Source of the DNA: Hydrogeniiclostridium mannosilyticum
Lineage (GTDB): Bacteria > Bacillota > Clostridia > Oscillospirales > Acutalibacteraceae
Length of the DNA: 64,000 nt
NCBI RefSeq assembly: GCF_003268275.1
Contig: NZ_QLYR01000001.1
Coordinates: forward strand, 62,001-126,000
Direction of reading: 5' to 3'
Shown: positions 33,537-41,318 of the stretch, piece by piece
Numbering within the stretch: position 1 is the stretch's first letter
How the letters are laid out: every line of letters starts with the position of its first letter
Program-made: the position numbers and the translations under genes
Notes under the pieces: generated by a model
Databases searched by the model: none
What the model was told of the DNA's origin: nothing
The model's input: only the letters and a program-made list of their open reading frames with translations

Positions 33537-34470
33537 CTATCGGCTATCTCTGTCAATGGATTTCTTACGCTGTCTTTGCGGAGGTTTCTGCTTGTTGCGT
33601 TCCTGTATCTCACGCAGATGTTTTAGCACACTCTGCTTTTCGGGCGGTCTGTGCTGTTCTTTTGCGGCGGCTGTCGGCTTCCTGCTGACTTGGTATTCCC
33701 ACTCGGCAAGGTCACGGTTGTACTTTTCTACAACGCTTTCCATTTCTCGGAAAGTACGCATAAATACCTGCACATCAGGATAACCGTCTGCTTTGAGTGT
33801 ATCAGGAATTTTATCCAGCCTGTCGGCAATCTCCGCTTCGGTTTCTTTGATTTTTACCTCCAACGCTTTTCGTTCTTTACCTTTGAAAAGCCCCTTTGTA
33901 TCAGCAAGCTGCTGTTTCAACTGCGGTAGAACTTTGTCCTGCAAGTTTTTGATTTCCTTTGCCTTATCCTGTACTTTTATCATCAGGTTTCGCATATGGC
34001 GGAACTCTGCCATATCAATATCAAGCGTAGGCTTAGGCGGCATATCCTTTTCTCGAATAAGGTTTTGCAGAAAATCTTTTGCTTTTGCCACAATCCCACG
34101 GAACAGATTAGGCAACCAGCCTTTGCTCTTGATAGATTGGCTTGCTTTTTCGTGTATCTCGGTCTGCTTGACTTCTAAAATCTTTGCTTCGGAAATACCC
34201 GATAACAACGCCATATCCGCTGTCCTATTCCATTCCTGCCTTGCGGCGTTATCCGCTTCAATCTCAGCGGCTTTGGGATTGTTCTTACCGATTTTCTTTG
34301 TAGGGAGATAAACGCTGTTCTTATCAAAGACCTTTAACTGCTGTTCGGGATCGGAGATATGCCGATTGATAAGGTCGGTGTAAATCTCTTTTACCTCCCG
34401 AAAAAAAGGCTCGCTTTTGAATTTATCATCTTTCACGGTAAAGAGGTGGCTTTCATAAATTTCTCCCTTT
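33537..34470 (-). pseudogene. C-terminal fragment of a mobile-element relaxase
   Basis: About 310 codons of charged, coiled-coil-rich sequence: DPEQQLKVFDKNSVYLPTKK, TADMALLSGISEAKILEVKQ, LFRGIVAKAKDFLQNLIREK, FRHMRNLMIKVQDKAKEIKN and a basic end KPPQRQRKKSIDRDSR. This resembles the long C-terminal part of MobA/Pre-type relaxases of clostridial mobilisable elements. No catalytic His cluster or nicking Tyr is present because the N-terminal part is gone; at about 34465 the sequence changes into an integrase fragment on the other strand. Assigned from general features, so moderate confidence. Confidence 0.62.
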
Positions 34471-34616
34471 TTTATGACGGTGCAGCACCTAAAGATGTGC
34501 AGGAACTTCTCGGACACGCTGATGTCAGTACCACAATGAATATTTACGCTCACGCTACAAGGGAAGCGAAGCGTACTTCCGCAAGACTGCTGGATAAAGT
34601 AATCGGCGGAGAATAA
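34470..34616 (+). pseudogene. C-terminal end of a tyrosine integrase
   Basis: About 48 codons: FYDGAAPKDVQELLGHADVS, TTMNIYAHATREAKRTSARL, ending LDKVIGGE. LLGHADVSTTMNIYAH contains the final His and the catalytic Tyr region of phage/ICE integrases. The rest of the gene is missing; the left border coincides with the end of the relaxase fragment, so a deletion fused the ends of two element genes. Confidence 0.85.
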
Positions 34617-34618
34617 AA

Positions 34619-34661
34619 AATTTCCCTTGTTTCGGCTCATAAGGGCAAAAACAAGGGAAAA
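34619..34661 (-). terminator. Hairpin beyond the integrase fragment
   Basis: TTTCCCTTGTTT pairs with AAACAAGGGAAA. The T-run is on the minus-strand side. The following 34662-34937 holds no gene I can support. Confidence 0.55.
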
Positions 34662-34937
34662 TACATAAGGTTTGAACATTTAACAGGCGATATGCCTTGA
34701 AAATACAGGGTTTATAGAGGTTTGAATAGATAAAATCCAGTTTATAAGAGACTACACAGGGCAGGTATCTGACGAGAGGTGTGCCGTCTGCCAGACTTTC
34801 CATGTGATATTCAAGCTGTCGCTTGTGGCGACTATGGTGGTAATTATCAAGTTCATCATCGTCAGCTCTTCAAAAGTCATTGGACAAAGGAAGGTCTGTG
34901 AGGAAATTTGCGACAAACTTAAAAACTGTTACCTTTT

Positions 34938-34967
34938 TGGACAAACAACAAATTTTGTCCCTATAAA
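34938..34967 (+). promoter_or_regulatory. Promoter with embedded operator for the 35025 operon
   Basis: TGGACA (34938-34943), an 18-base spacer and TATAAA (34962-34967). The palindrome GGACAAA...TTTTGTCC (34939-34960) fills the space between the two boxes, the usual place for a repressor. Similar GGACAA/TTGTCC elements occur beside the TetR gene at 41173-41201 and at 41250. Confidence 0.55.
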
Positions 34968-35024
34968 TCTGTACTTTTTTGCGGTATGCTATATGTGCAA
35001 GCGTTATGAAAGGTGCTGGTTGAA

Positions 35025-36038
35025 ATGAAAAAAGACATGAATCGGATGTTAGTTGAAACTGTCGTCCGCCGGACATTAAAAAATATTCAGAATTCGCCGG
35101 AACGGGAAACCCGAAATCTTGTGGATTTGGGGCTTGAGTGTTCCAAGGGCAGATTTCAAAAGAATTTTTTACGAACCACACAGAAAATGCTGCATAACCA
35201 GGAGAGCGCTTACTACTCTCTTGTAAAAAACACCGTTGATTCAGTAGATCACGATATTTTGACGACCTTCGGTATCAATCTCGGATATAACGGATGTACG
35301 AAAGGTGCCAGAGTGATCCGTGAAGTGGAGGCAGAGTATGGATTTAATGTTCCGTGGTCTATAACATTGGTCATAAATGAGGAGAAACTGGATGCAGAAC
35401 CAGACTTTTATCCCTCCGTTTTGCAACAAGGTATTTCTTTGGGGATACACACCTATCTATTCTTTATACTCGGTGATCCGGAAAAGATTCTTCCGCTGAT
35501 AGAGAAACAGTCGGAGTGTGCTTTTATCATTTTTCTTCGCGGATATCAGGTCAGCAGTTCCTTTGTAAAAAAAATGAAAGCTGTAAAAAATGCGATGACT
35601 TTGGTGTATGTTAACAAGGATATGCCTGACGCCTGCCAAAAGCTGCGGGATGTAAAACTGTTGTATGGCGTCTATAAACGGTATGCGGAACAAGATAAGA
35701 AACGAATTCTCAGCGGAGAATGGCTGAATACTGTTCTTCCTGCCAAGCCGGCCTTTGCAGTGCTTCGGGCAGACGATTCCTGCACACCGGAAACAAAAAA
35801 GGATGTTTACGATTATGTTGTTTCTGTACGGAACAGCCAGAAGTATCCGCTTGTTCTGATGGATTTGAAGTATGATATTCTGGCGATTGACCGCATTATC
35901 TCCGAGGAGGAATGCATGGCTGAGTTTAATGCTGATGGCAACCTGCGAACATACGAGGGGCTTCAGCGTGAAGAAAAATTTAATATCTTCAGGCATAGCC
36001 TGGAGGATATTCTTCGGGAAATTCAGATAGCGAAATAA
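35025..36038 (+). CDS. Conserved protein of unknown function heading an RNase-LOG-SAS operon
   Basis: 337 residues, cytoplasmic, no signal or membrane segment. I do not recognise the family with confidence. Visible blocks are an N-terminal helical region (NRMLVETVVRRTLKNIQNSP ... NLVDLGLECSKGRFQKNF), LTTFGINLGYNGCTKGARVI, REVEAEYGFNVPWSITLVIN and alternating strands and helices compatible with a TIM-like barrel. The GINLGYN...GA..IRE.E...G.N.PW pattern recalls degenerate radical-SAM-type proteins of Firmicutes, but no CxxxCxxC is present. The start 35025 is nine bases after GAAAGG. A beta-CASP nuclease gene follows after 54 bases. Confidence 0.6.
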   Translation: MKKDMNRMLVETVVRRTLKNIQNSPERETRNLVDLGLECSKGRFQKNFLRTTQKMLHNQESAYYSLVKNTVDSVDHDILTTFGINLGYNGCTKGARVIREVEAEYGFNVPWSITLVINEEKLDAEPDFYPSVLQQGISLGIHTYLFFILGDPEKILPLIEKQSECAFIIFLRGYQVSSSFVKKMKAVKNAMTLVYVNKDMPDACQKLRDVKLLYGVYKRYAEQDKKRILSGEWLNTVLPAKPAFAVLRADDSCTPETKKDVYDYVVSVRNSQKYPLVLMDLKYDILAIDRIISEEECMAEFNADGNLRTYEGLQREEKFNIFRHSLEDILREIQIAK

Positions 36039-36092
36039 ATCAGAGTAAGAAGGAACGAATTTCCTGTCATAACTCATGAAAGGAGTAATCTT

Positions 36093-37709
36093 ATGAGACT
36101 AACATTTATCGGTGCAGCCCGCGAAGTAACAGGTTCATGTACGCTTTTAGATGCCTGCGGAAAACAAATTCTCATCGACTGTGGTATGGAGCAAGGCGGG
36201 GACACGTATGAAAACGCCGATCTGCCTGTATCTCCTAATGAAATTGACGCTATACTTTTGACTCATGCGCATATTGATCACTCTGGTATGATTCCAGCTA
36301 TGGTTGCCAAAGGCTATGCCGGTCCTATTTATTCTACAGTAGCAACTTATAGACTTTGCAATATTATGCTGCGGGACTCTGCTCATATTCAGGAGCAGGA
36401 AGCCGAGTGGCAGAACAGAAAAGCCAGTCGAGCCGGTTTTGAAAAGTATAAACCGATTTACACTATTGACGATGCTGCTGAGGCGTTAAAAAGCTTTGAA
36501 AGCTACGGCTATAACAAACCTGTGCAAATATTCGATGGTATCACAATTGAGTTTATCGATGCCGGACATTTACTGGGATCTTCGAGCATTCATATTACGA
36601 TTAAAGAAAGCGGAGAAACGAAAACGCTTTTGTTTTCCGGTGACCTTGGAAATATAGAAAGACCGCTGATTCGTGATCCTCAAATGTCAAAGCAAGCAGA
36701 CTATGTCATTATTGAATCTACCTATGGAGACAGGATTCACGGCGAGCGGCCGGATTATATTTCTCAGCTTACCGAAATACTGAAAGAAACCTTTGTAAAA
36801 GGAGGCAACCTGGTTATCCCTTCCTTTGCCGTCGGTAGAACGCAGGAATTGCTTTATTTATTCCGAATAATTAAAGAGAAACGGTTGATTCAGGAATTTG
36901 AGAATTTTCCTGTTTATGTAGATTCCCCTTTGGCAGTAGAAGCAACGAAAATCTATAAAGATAATCTTTTTGAATATTATGATACTGAAACTTTAGAACT
37001 TCTAAAACAAGGGATTAATCCCATTGAATTTCCGGGATTGCGTTTAAGCGTTACCAAGGAAGATTCCATGGCAATCAACTTTGACGAATCCCCTAAAGTT
37101 ATTATTTCTGCCTCTGGAATGTGTGAAGCCGGTAGAATTCGTCATCATCTGAAGCACAATCTTTGGCGTGAAAACAGTACGATTTTATTTGTTGGCTATC
37201 AGGCGGAGGGTACACTCGGAAGAAAACTTTTGGGTGGAGCAAAATCTGTCAATCTGTTTGGTGAAGAAATACAGATTAATGCAAAAATCGCTTCTGTTGC
37301 GGGCATCAGCGGACACGCTGATCGAGATATGCTGCTCGGTTGGCTTGCATCAATGAAAGCAGCACCCGCAAAGGTATTTGTCAATCATGGGGACGATATC
37401 GTTTGTGAGAGTTTTGCTCAAACGATATATAACAAACTGCGGTTTTCCGCAACGGCGCCCCATAGCGGAGACGCCTATGATCTTATTAGCGGAGAATGTG
37501 TTGAACGTGGGAAAGCTGTTAAGATTACAAAGGTATCTGACGGCCGCCGCAGAGCAAACCTTGCGTTTGATAAGCTGATGGCTGCTTGTCAAAGACTAAA
37601 AACGATCATTGAATTAAGCCGTGGACTTTCTAACAAAGAATTAGCAAAGTTTACCGACCAGCTTAATGGCCTGTGCGACAAATATGCACGAAAATCCAAC
37701 AGAAAATAA
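36093..37709 (+). CDS. Beta-CASP metallo-beta-lactamase RNA hydrolase
   Basis: 538 residues. The MBL domain has GAAREVTGSCTLL, the zinc motif LTHAHIDHSG, DAGHLLGSSSI and FSGDLGN. The beta-CASP domain has PSFAVGRTQELLYL, VYVDSPLAVEAT, VIISASGMCEAGRIRHHLKH and ISGHADRDMLLGWL. These features define the YSH1/CPSF73-like exonuclease-endonuclease group found in bacteria, probably an RNase. A C-terminal helical tail of about 60 residues is extra. AAAGGAG before ATG. Next gene begins 12 bases later. Confidence 0.9.
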   Translation: MRLTFIGAAREVTGSCTLLDACGKQILIDCGMEQGGDTYENADLPVSPNEIDAILLTHAHIDHSGMIPAMVAKGYAGPIYSTVATYRLCNIMLRDSAHIQEQEAEWQNRKASRAGFEKYKPIYTIDDAAEALKSFESYGYNKPVQIFDGITIEFIDAGHLLGSSSIHITIKESGETKTLLFSGDLGNIERPLIRDPQMSKQADYVIIESTYGDRIHGERPDYISQLTEILKETFVKGGNLVIPSFAVGRTQELLYLFRIIKEKRLIQEFENFPVYVDSPLAVEATKIYKDNLFEYYDTETLELLKQGINPIEFPGLRLSVTKEDSMAINFDESPKVIISASGMCEAGRIRHHLKHNLWRENSTILFVGYQAEGTLGRKLLGGAKSVNLFGEEIQINAKIASVAGISGHADRDMLLGWLASMKAAPAKVFVNHGDDIVCESFAQTIYNKLRFSATAPHSGDAYDLISGECVERGKAVKITKVSDGRRRANLAFDKLMAACQRLKTIIELSRGLSNKELAKFTDQLNGLCDKYARKSNRK

Positions 37710-37721
37710 GGAGGAGTATAG

Positions 37722-38279
37722 ATGCCGAAGAAATATTATGCCTGCGTTTACGGCGGTGCATCCACTAAACTTGACGATATCTACATAAAAGAGGTTGAGA
37801 AATTAGGGAAACTCATCGCAGACAATAACTTTTCATTAGTTTACGGAGCCGGTGCATCCGGTTGTATGGGTGCAGTCGCCAGGGGCGTCGAAAATAACGG
37901 TGGTTATGTAATGGGAATTTCGCCGCACTTTATTGAGAGCTTTGAACCGATTTTTCCCTGCGATAATACGGTCATGGTCGATACAATGGCAGAGAGAAAA
38001 ACTCTTATGGAGAAACACGCCGATATTTTCATTATTGCTCCAGGTGGTATCGGTACCATGGATGAGTTTTTTCAGGTACTGACGCTGAAATACTTAAACC
38101 GACTTTCCATACCAATCGTTATTCTTAATATCGAAGGCTTCTATGACAGTTTGATTGCACTGATAGATAACCTTGTCAAAAACAAGGCCGTTATTCCGGA
38201 AATCACAAGTTATTATGATGTGGTTGAATCAGTTGATGACGAACTTCTTTTAGGCTATTTCAAAAAAATCAAAGGCTAA
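37722..38279 (+). CDS. LOG family protein (TIGR00730), nucleotide phosphoribohydrolase-like
   Basis: 185 residues, Rossmann-like. VYGGASTKLDD, LVYGAGASGCMGAVARGV, MAERKTLMEKHADIFIIAPG and GIGTMDEFFQVLT (the PGGxGTxxE active-site motif) define the lysine-decarboxylase-like LOG group, which cleaves nucleoside 5'-monophosphates to base and ribose phosphate. Binding site AAGGAGG. Twelve bases after the beta-CASP gene, so co-transcribed. Confidence 0.9.
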   Translation: MPKKYYACVYGGASTKLDDIYIKEVEKLGKLIADNNFSLVYGAGASGCMGAVARGVENNGGYVMGISPHFIESFEPIFPCDNTVMVDTMAERKTLMEKHADIFIIAPGGIGTMDEFFQVLTLKYLNRLSIPIVILNIEGFYDSLIALIDNLVKNKAVIPEITSYYDVVESVDDELLLGYFKKIKG

Positions 38280-38409
38280 CAGGCAAAATGAAATAAAGTC
38301 TTATAAAGGCGATAAATGTGTTAGCGGAGCAAAGTAAAAACGGATATAACAAGTCTTGCAATGAGACTCTTGCATAAAAACGATATATAAATGGGCAAAG
38401 CAGAATTGA

Positions 38410-38846
38410 TTTTTTCGCTATCAAGCCTTTGTTATTCCACGTTGCTTTGGTTGACGGTCATGCTTTTTCCCCAAGGATCGCCGCTATGTTTACCCAGGAT
38501 CCGGCACTGATAAGAATTCAGTAAAACCGCACTTCGTATCTATATGGCCTGTATGCTGTTCTTTGGCATTCAAATGGCCTGCCAGATGGATCTTTACTTC
38601 GCTTGGAAATGCAAAAGCTTCCATTTTAGTTATTGTTATGAGAAAATTCAGCCTGCTGATTCCGATGATTTATCCCATACCGCTGATTTTTTCTTCGATA
38701 AAACAACGGCGGTATATATGGCGGAACAGGTAGCCGATTTTCTGGCAGTGACCTTTACCGCCATACTCTTTATCTTCCAGTTCAAAAAGGAGCTTTCAGG
38801 GATATCCAGTGGAAATACAAAGGCTGCCGTGCAAAACAAAAAATAA
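38410..38846 (+). pseudogene. MATE efflux pump, C-terminal remnant with several frameshifts
   Basis: Pieces in different frames join to a typical MATE end: LLWLTVMLFP, IAAMFTQDPALI, EFSKTALRIYMACMLFFGIQ-MACQM, FTSLGNAKASILVIVMRKFS, LLIPMIYPIPLIFSS, TTAVYMAEQVADFLAVTFTA and LFIFQFKKEL. At least three frame changes occur. The N-terminal two thirds are absent and the preceding 130 bases are not recognisable. It lies inside an otherwise intact operon, between the LOG and SAS genes. It belongs to a different MATE subgroup from the remnant at 54214. Confidence 0.82.
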
Positions 38847-38863
38847 GACAAGGAAAGAAAACG

Positions 38864-39568
38864 ATGAAACCTGTTTTAGAAACCAAATTAAAGGAACGAA
38901 CCGAAGCGATAAAGGATTTCTTCGGTGGAAACGAAAGAGAGCCCCTGTCAGACGAAACGCTCGAGCGGCTTTTTCAGTTTGAAGAGTTAATGGTAAAATA
39001 CCGTTCCGCTATTCGTGAGGTTACTACAAAGCTGGAAATTCTTAACGATGAGCTGTCTTCTTCGATGAACGGAAATCCAATTGAGAGTATCCAGTCACGG
39101 GTAAAACGCCCATACAGCATTGCGAAAAAGCTGACCCGCCTGAATCAGCCTGTTACCGTTGACGCCATTGCAGAAAATCTAAATGATGTAGCCGGGATCC
39201 GTGTCATATGCCCTTTTATCAATGATATTTACAAGGTGGCGGACATGCTTCTCATGCAGGATGACGTACACTTGGTTCGACAAAAGGATTATATTAAGCA
39301 TCCAAAAGAGAATGGTTACCGCAGCCTGCATTTGGTCATTGAAATTCCGGTTTTCTTTTCCACGAAAAAGGAAATGATTCGAGTTGAAATACAGATCCGC
39401 ACCGTTGCAATGGATTTCTGGGCGAGTCTGGAGCATCAGATTCGGTATAAAAACGATTCGCCGGAAGTGCAGGCGATTGCAGACGAGCTGAAAGACTGCG
39501 CCGATACCATTGCGCAGACGGACTTAAGAATGCAGGAGCTGCGGCAGCGTATTACATCGGGGACATAA
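38864..39568 (+). CDS. Small alarmone synthetase, GTP pyrophosphokinase (RelQ-like)
   Basis: 234 residues with only the RelA/SpoT synthetase domain. Landmarks: IESIQSRVKRPYSIAKKLTR, LNDVAGIRVICPFINDIYKV, DYIKHPKENGYRSLHLVIEI and VEIQIRTVAMDFWASLEHQI. No hydrolase, TGS or ACT domain, so it makes (p)ppGpp or pppGpp constitutively or under transcriptional control. It follows the beta-CASP and LOG genes after the MATE remnant; possibly all belong to one stress operon under the 34938 promoter. AAGGAAAG before ATG. Confidence 0.9.
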   Translation: MKPVLETKLKERTEAIKDFFGGNEREPLSDETLERLFQFEELMVKYRSAIREVTTKLEILNDELSSSMNGNPIESIQSRVKRPYSIAKKLTRLNQPVTVDAIAENLNDVAGIRVICPFINDIYKVADMLLMQDDVHLVRQKDYIKHPKENGYRSLHLVIEIPVFFSTKKEMIRVEIQIRTVAMDFWASLEHQIRYKNDSPEVQAIADELKDCADTIAQTDLRMQELRQRITSGT

Positions 39569-39620
39569 AATTAAAAAAGGTATAGTCTTACGACTGCACC
39601 TCGATTTTCACTATACATTA

Positions 39621-39665
39621 ACTTTCCGAAAGTATAAAACCCATTACAACACTTTCGGAAAGTGT
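39621..39665. repeat. Two short palindromes sharing CTTTC-GAAAG
   Basis: ACTTTCCGAAAGT (39621-39633) and ACACTTTCGGAAAGTGT (39649-39665) lie 15 bases apart between the convergent SAS and DUF1835 genes. No T-run follows, so they look more like protein-binding sites than a terminator, although the intergenic position suits either. Confidence 0.5.
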
Positions 39666-39692
39666 CTGCAAAGATGCTATATTGAATTATGC

Positions 39693-40502
39693 TCATTTTA
39701 GAGAGCTTACAGAGGTACTATAAAATCCATTTTTGGTATCACACATTACAGTAAGCTCACCGTTATCAATAAAATTCTGTATTCTTTTTGCGATGAAAAT
39801 ATCACCTGTAAGAACTTTTTGCATGCACAAAACCCTTCCGATAATATTTGCAATTTTACAGGTGTCTTTTGGGAAAACTTCTCGTATTAAATCATCATAG
39901 TAGCTTATATCAGCGCTTATTACCATATCGTTCTCAACTACTCGTAATGGCGCATTTTCAGACTTAAGTATTTGCCAACGATTTGATAAATCTTCTATTT
40001 CTTGATAATTCAATATTCGTTCTCTGTTTAAGAAACTTTCAAACAATTTTGGTTCAACTTCGTCCCAACCATGATACTCTATTTCACAATGAGCATCTCG
40101 CTTTATTTTTTTTGGTAATTCTACTATATGAATTTCGCTGTCACTGTTTTTTAATAAATCAGCAACAAACAGCAGTCCACACTGTGCATCGGGAGTATGA
40201 TCTATCCAAATTCTTATCTTTTCAGGATTTGCTTTTAACTTTTCTAAATCCTCTATGCTATGCTGCCAGAACTCGTCAAATGAATCGTCCATATCTTCGT
40301 GATTGTTATATCGGCTAAATGAAAATATGGAATAAACATACTCTTTACGAGGACAGTCTTGAAAAACAATTGGTGATTTAATATTTCCCTCAGAAAGTCC
40401 AAAGGAAATGCCTGCAATATCTTTTCTGCCACCGTCCAAGGAGCCGCTTTGTGCTAATGTTAATGCTATTTTTACAGAATCATTAAAGCAAACTTCCAGC
40501 AT
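39693..40502 (-). CDS. DUF1835/DUF3658 domain protein
   Basis: 269 residues, cytoplasmic. N-terminal DUF1835-type start MLEVCFNDSVKIALTLAQSG, then RIWIDHTPDAQCGLLFVADLL and a C-terminal DUF3658-type block LSNRWQILKSENAPLRVVEN, with a last segment IGRVLCMQKVLTGDIFIAKR like a winged helix. Function unknown. GGAGGTG before ATG. It lies 33 bases after the TetR stop on the same strand and may be its co-transcribed partner. Confidence 0.78.
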   Translation of the reverse strand: MLEVCFNDSVKIALTLAQSGSLDGGRKDIAGISFGLSEGNIKSPIVFQDCPRKEYVYSIFSFSRYNNHEDMDDSFDEFWQHSIEDLEKLKANPEKIRIWIDHTPDAQCGLLFVADLLKNSDSEIHIVELPKKIKRDAHCEIEYHGWDEVEPKLFESFLNRERILNYQEIEDLSNRWQILKSENAPLRVVENDMVISADISYYDDLIREVFPKDTCKIANIIGRVLCMQKVLTGDIFIAKRIQNFIDNGELTVMCDTKNGFYSTSVSSLK

Positions 40503-40535
40503 ATTGCACCTCCGATAAACTTAAGAATCATATTC

Positions 40536-41081
40536 TTACTCTGCAAATTCCCTAAAAATTTTATTTGATGTTCCCAGTAGGCATTTCTTTAGCCGTCCGA
40601 CAAAATCTTCGGCAGAGATGCAGTTTTTTACAGAGATCCATCTCTTGATGGCGCAGACAAAGGCATCGGAATAAAAATCCACATAAAAGTCAATATGTTC
40701 GTCATCTCCGAAAATAATACCCATGTCAGCAGTGATGATCATGGAGACAATGTCCCGGAAGTAATCTGAAAATGAATTCTGACCGTCTATGTTAAAAGTC
40801 TTTCGGTAAAAACCCTGATTCTCATAAAAATAGGAGCACAAATCTTCTATCAGATCCCAGCCAATGGTGTATTCTTTTTGTCGGGCTACCAAAATGAATT
40901 CGGTATGATAAATCCAGTTCACCAAGTCATACTTATCTTTAAAGTGGTAATAAAAGCTTTTTCGGTTCATCTCGCATTTCTCACAGATATCACCGACACT
41001 GATTTTATCAAAGGGCTGGCTTTCCATCAGTCCTTTTAATGCGGAAGCCAATGCCCGCTTTGTTATATTTGAATCCGCCAG
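40536..41081 (-). CDS. TetR-family regulator, possible CTG start
   Basis: About 182 residues. HTH region: NITKRALASALKGLMESQPF, then DKISVGDICEKCEMNRKSFY-YHFKDKYDLVNW. The C-terminal domain is of the TetR_C_7 (DhaS-like) type. The first frame runs from GTG at 41096, but those codons form the purine-rich sequence GTGGAGGTGG, a perfect binding site for a start seven bases later at CTG 41081, where homologues usually begin (xADSNITKRAL). Divergent from the P-type ATPase; operator-like palindromes lie between them. Confidence 0.85.
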   Translation of the reverse strand: MADSNITKRALASALKGLMESQPFDKISVGDICEKCEMNRKSFYYHFKDKYDLVNWIYHTEFILVARQKEYTIGWDLIEDLCSYFYENQGFYRKTFNIDGQNSFSDYFRDIVSMIITADMGIIFGDDEHIDFYVDFYSDAFVCAIKRWISVKNCISAEDFVGRLKKCLLGTSNKIFREFAE

Positions 41082-41172
41082 AAAGTCCACCTCCACTAAG
41101 ATAAAATTATAAAAATTATATCACGCAAGCCGCCAAACATCAACAAATAAATTGTAAACTCGCACCGCTTTC

Positions 41173-41201
41173 TTGGGGACAATTTCGTCCAAGTGTCCCA
41201 A
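41173..41201. promoter_or_regulatory. Operator-like palindromes between tetR and the P-ATPase
   Basis: TTGGGGACA pairs with TGTCCCAA, and inside it GGAC...GTCC repeats the symmetry. A further TTTTGTCC stands at 41247-41255. The same half-site GGACAA/TTGTCC occurs in the 34938 promoter, so one TetR protein could control both operons. Confidence 0.5.
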
Positions 41202-41318
41202 AAAGTAACACATTCACCTTGATGGGGAAAAGTGTAACACTCCGCTTTTTTGTCCAATGAAACTTCCTGAAAACCTTGTTACAATACATTCATAGTCAAC
41301 CTAAAGGAGGAAAACATT

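Noticed and set aside
34359-34469. First part of the frame leading into the integrase tail
   Set aside because: Antisense of the relaxase fragment; only the part after about 34470 is integrase-like.
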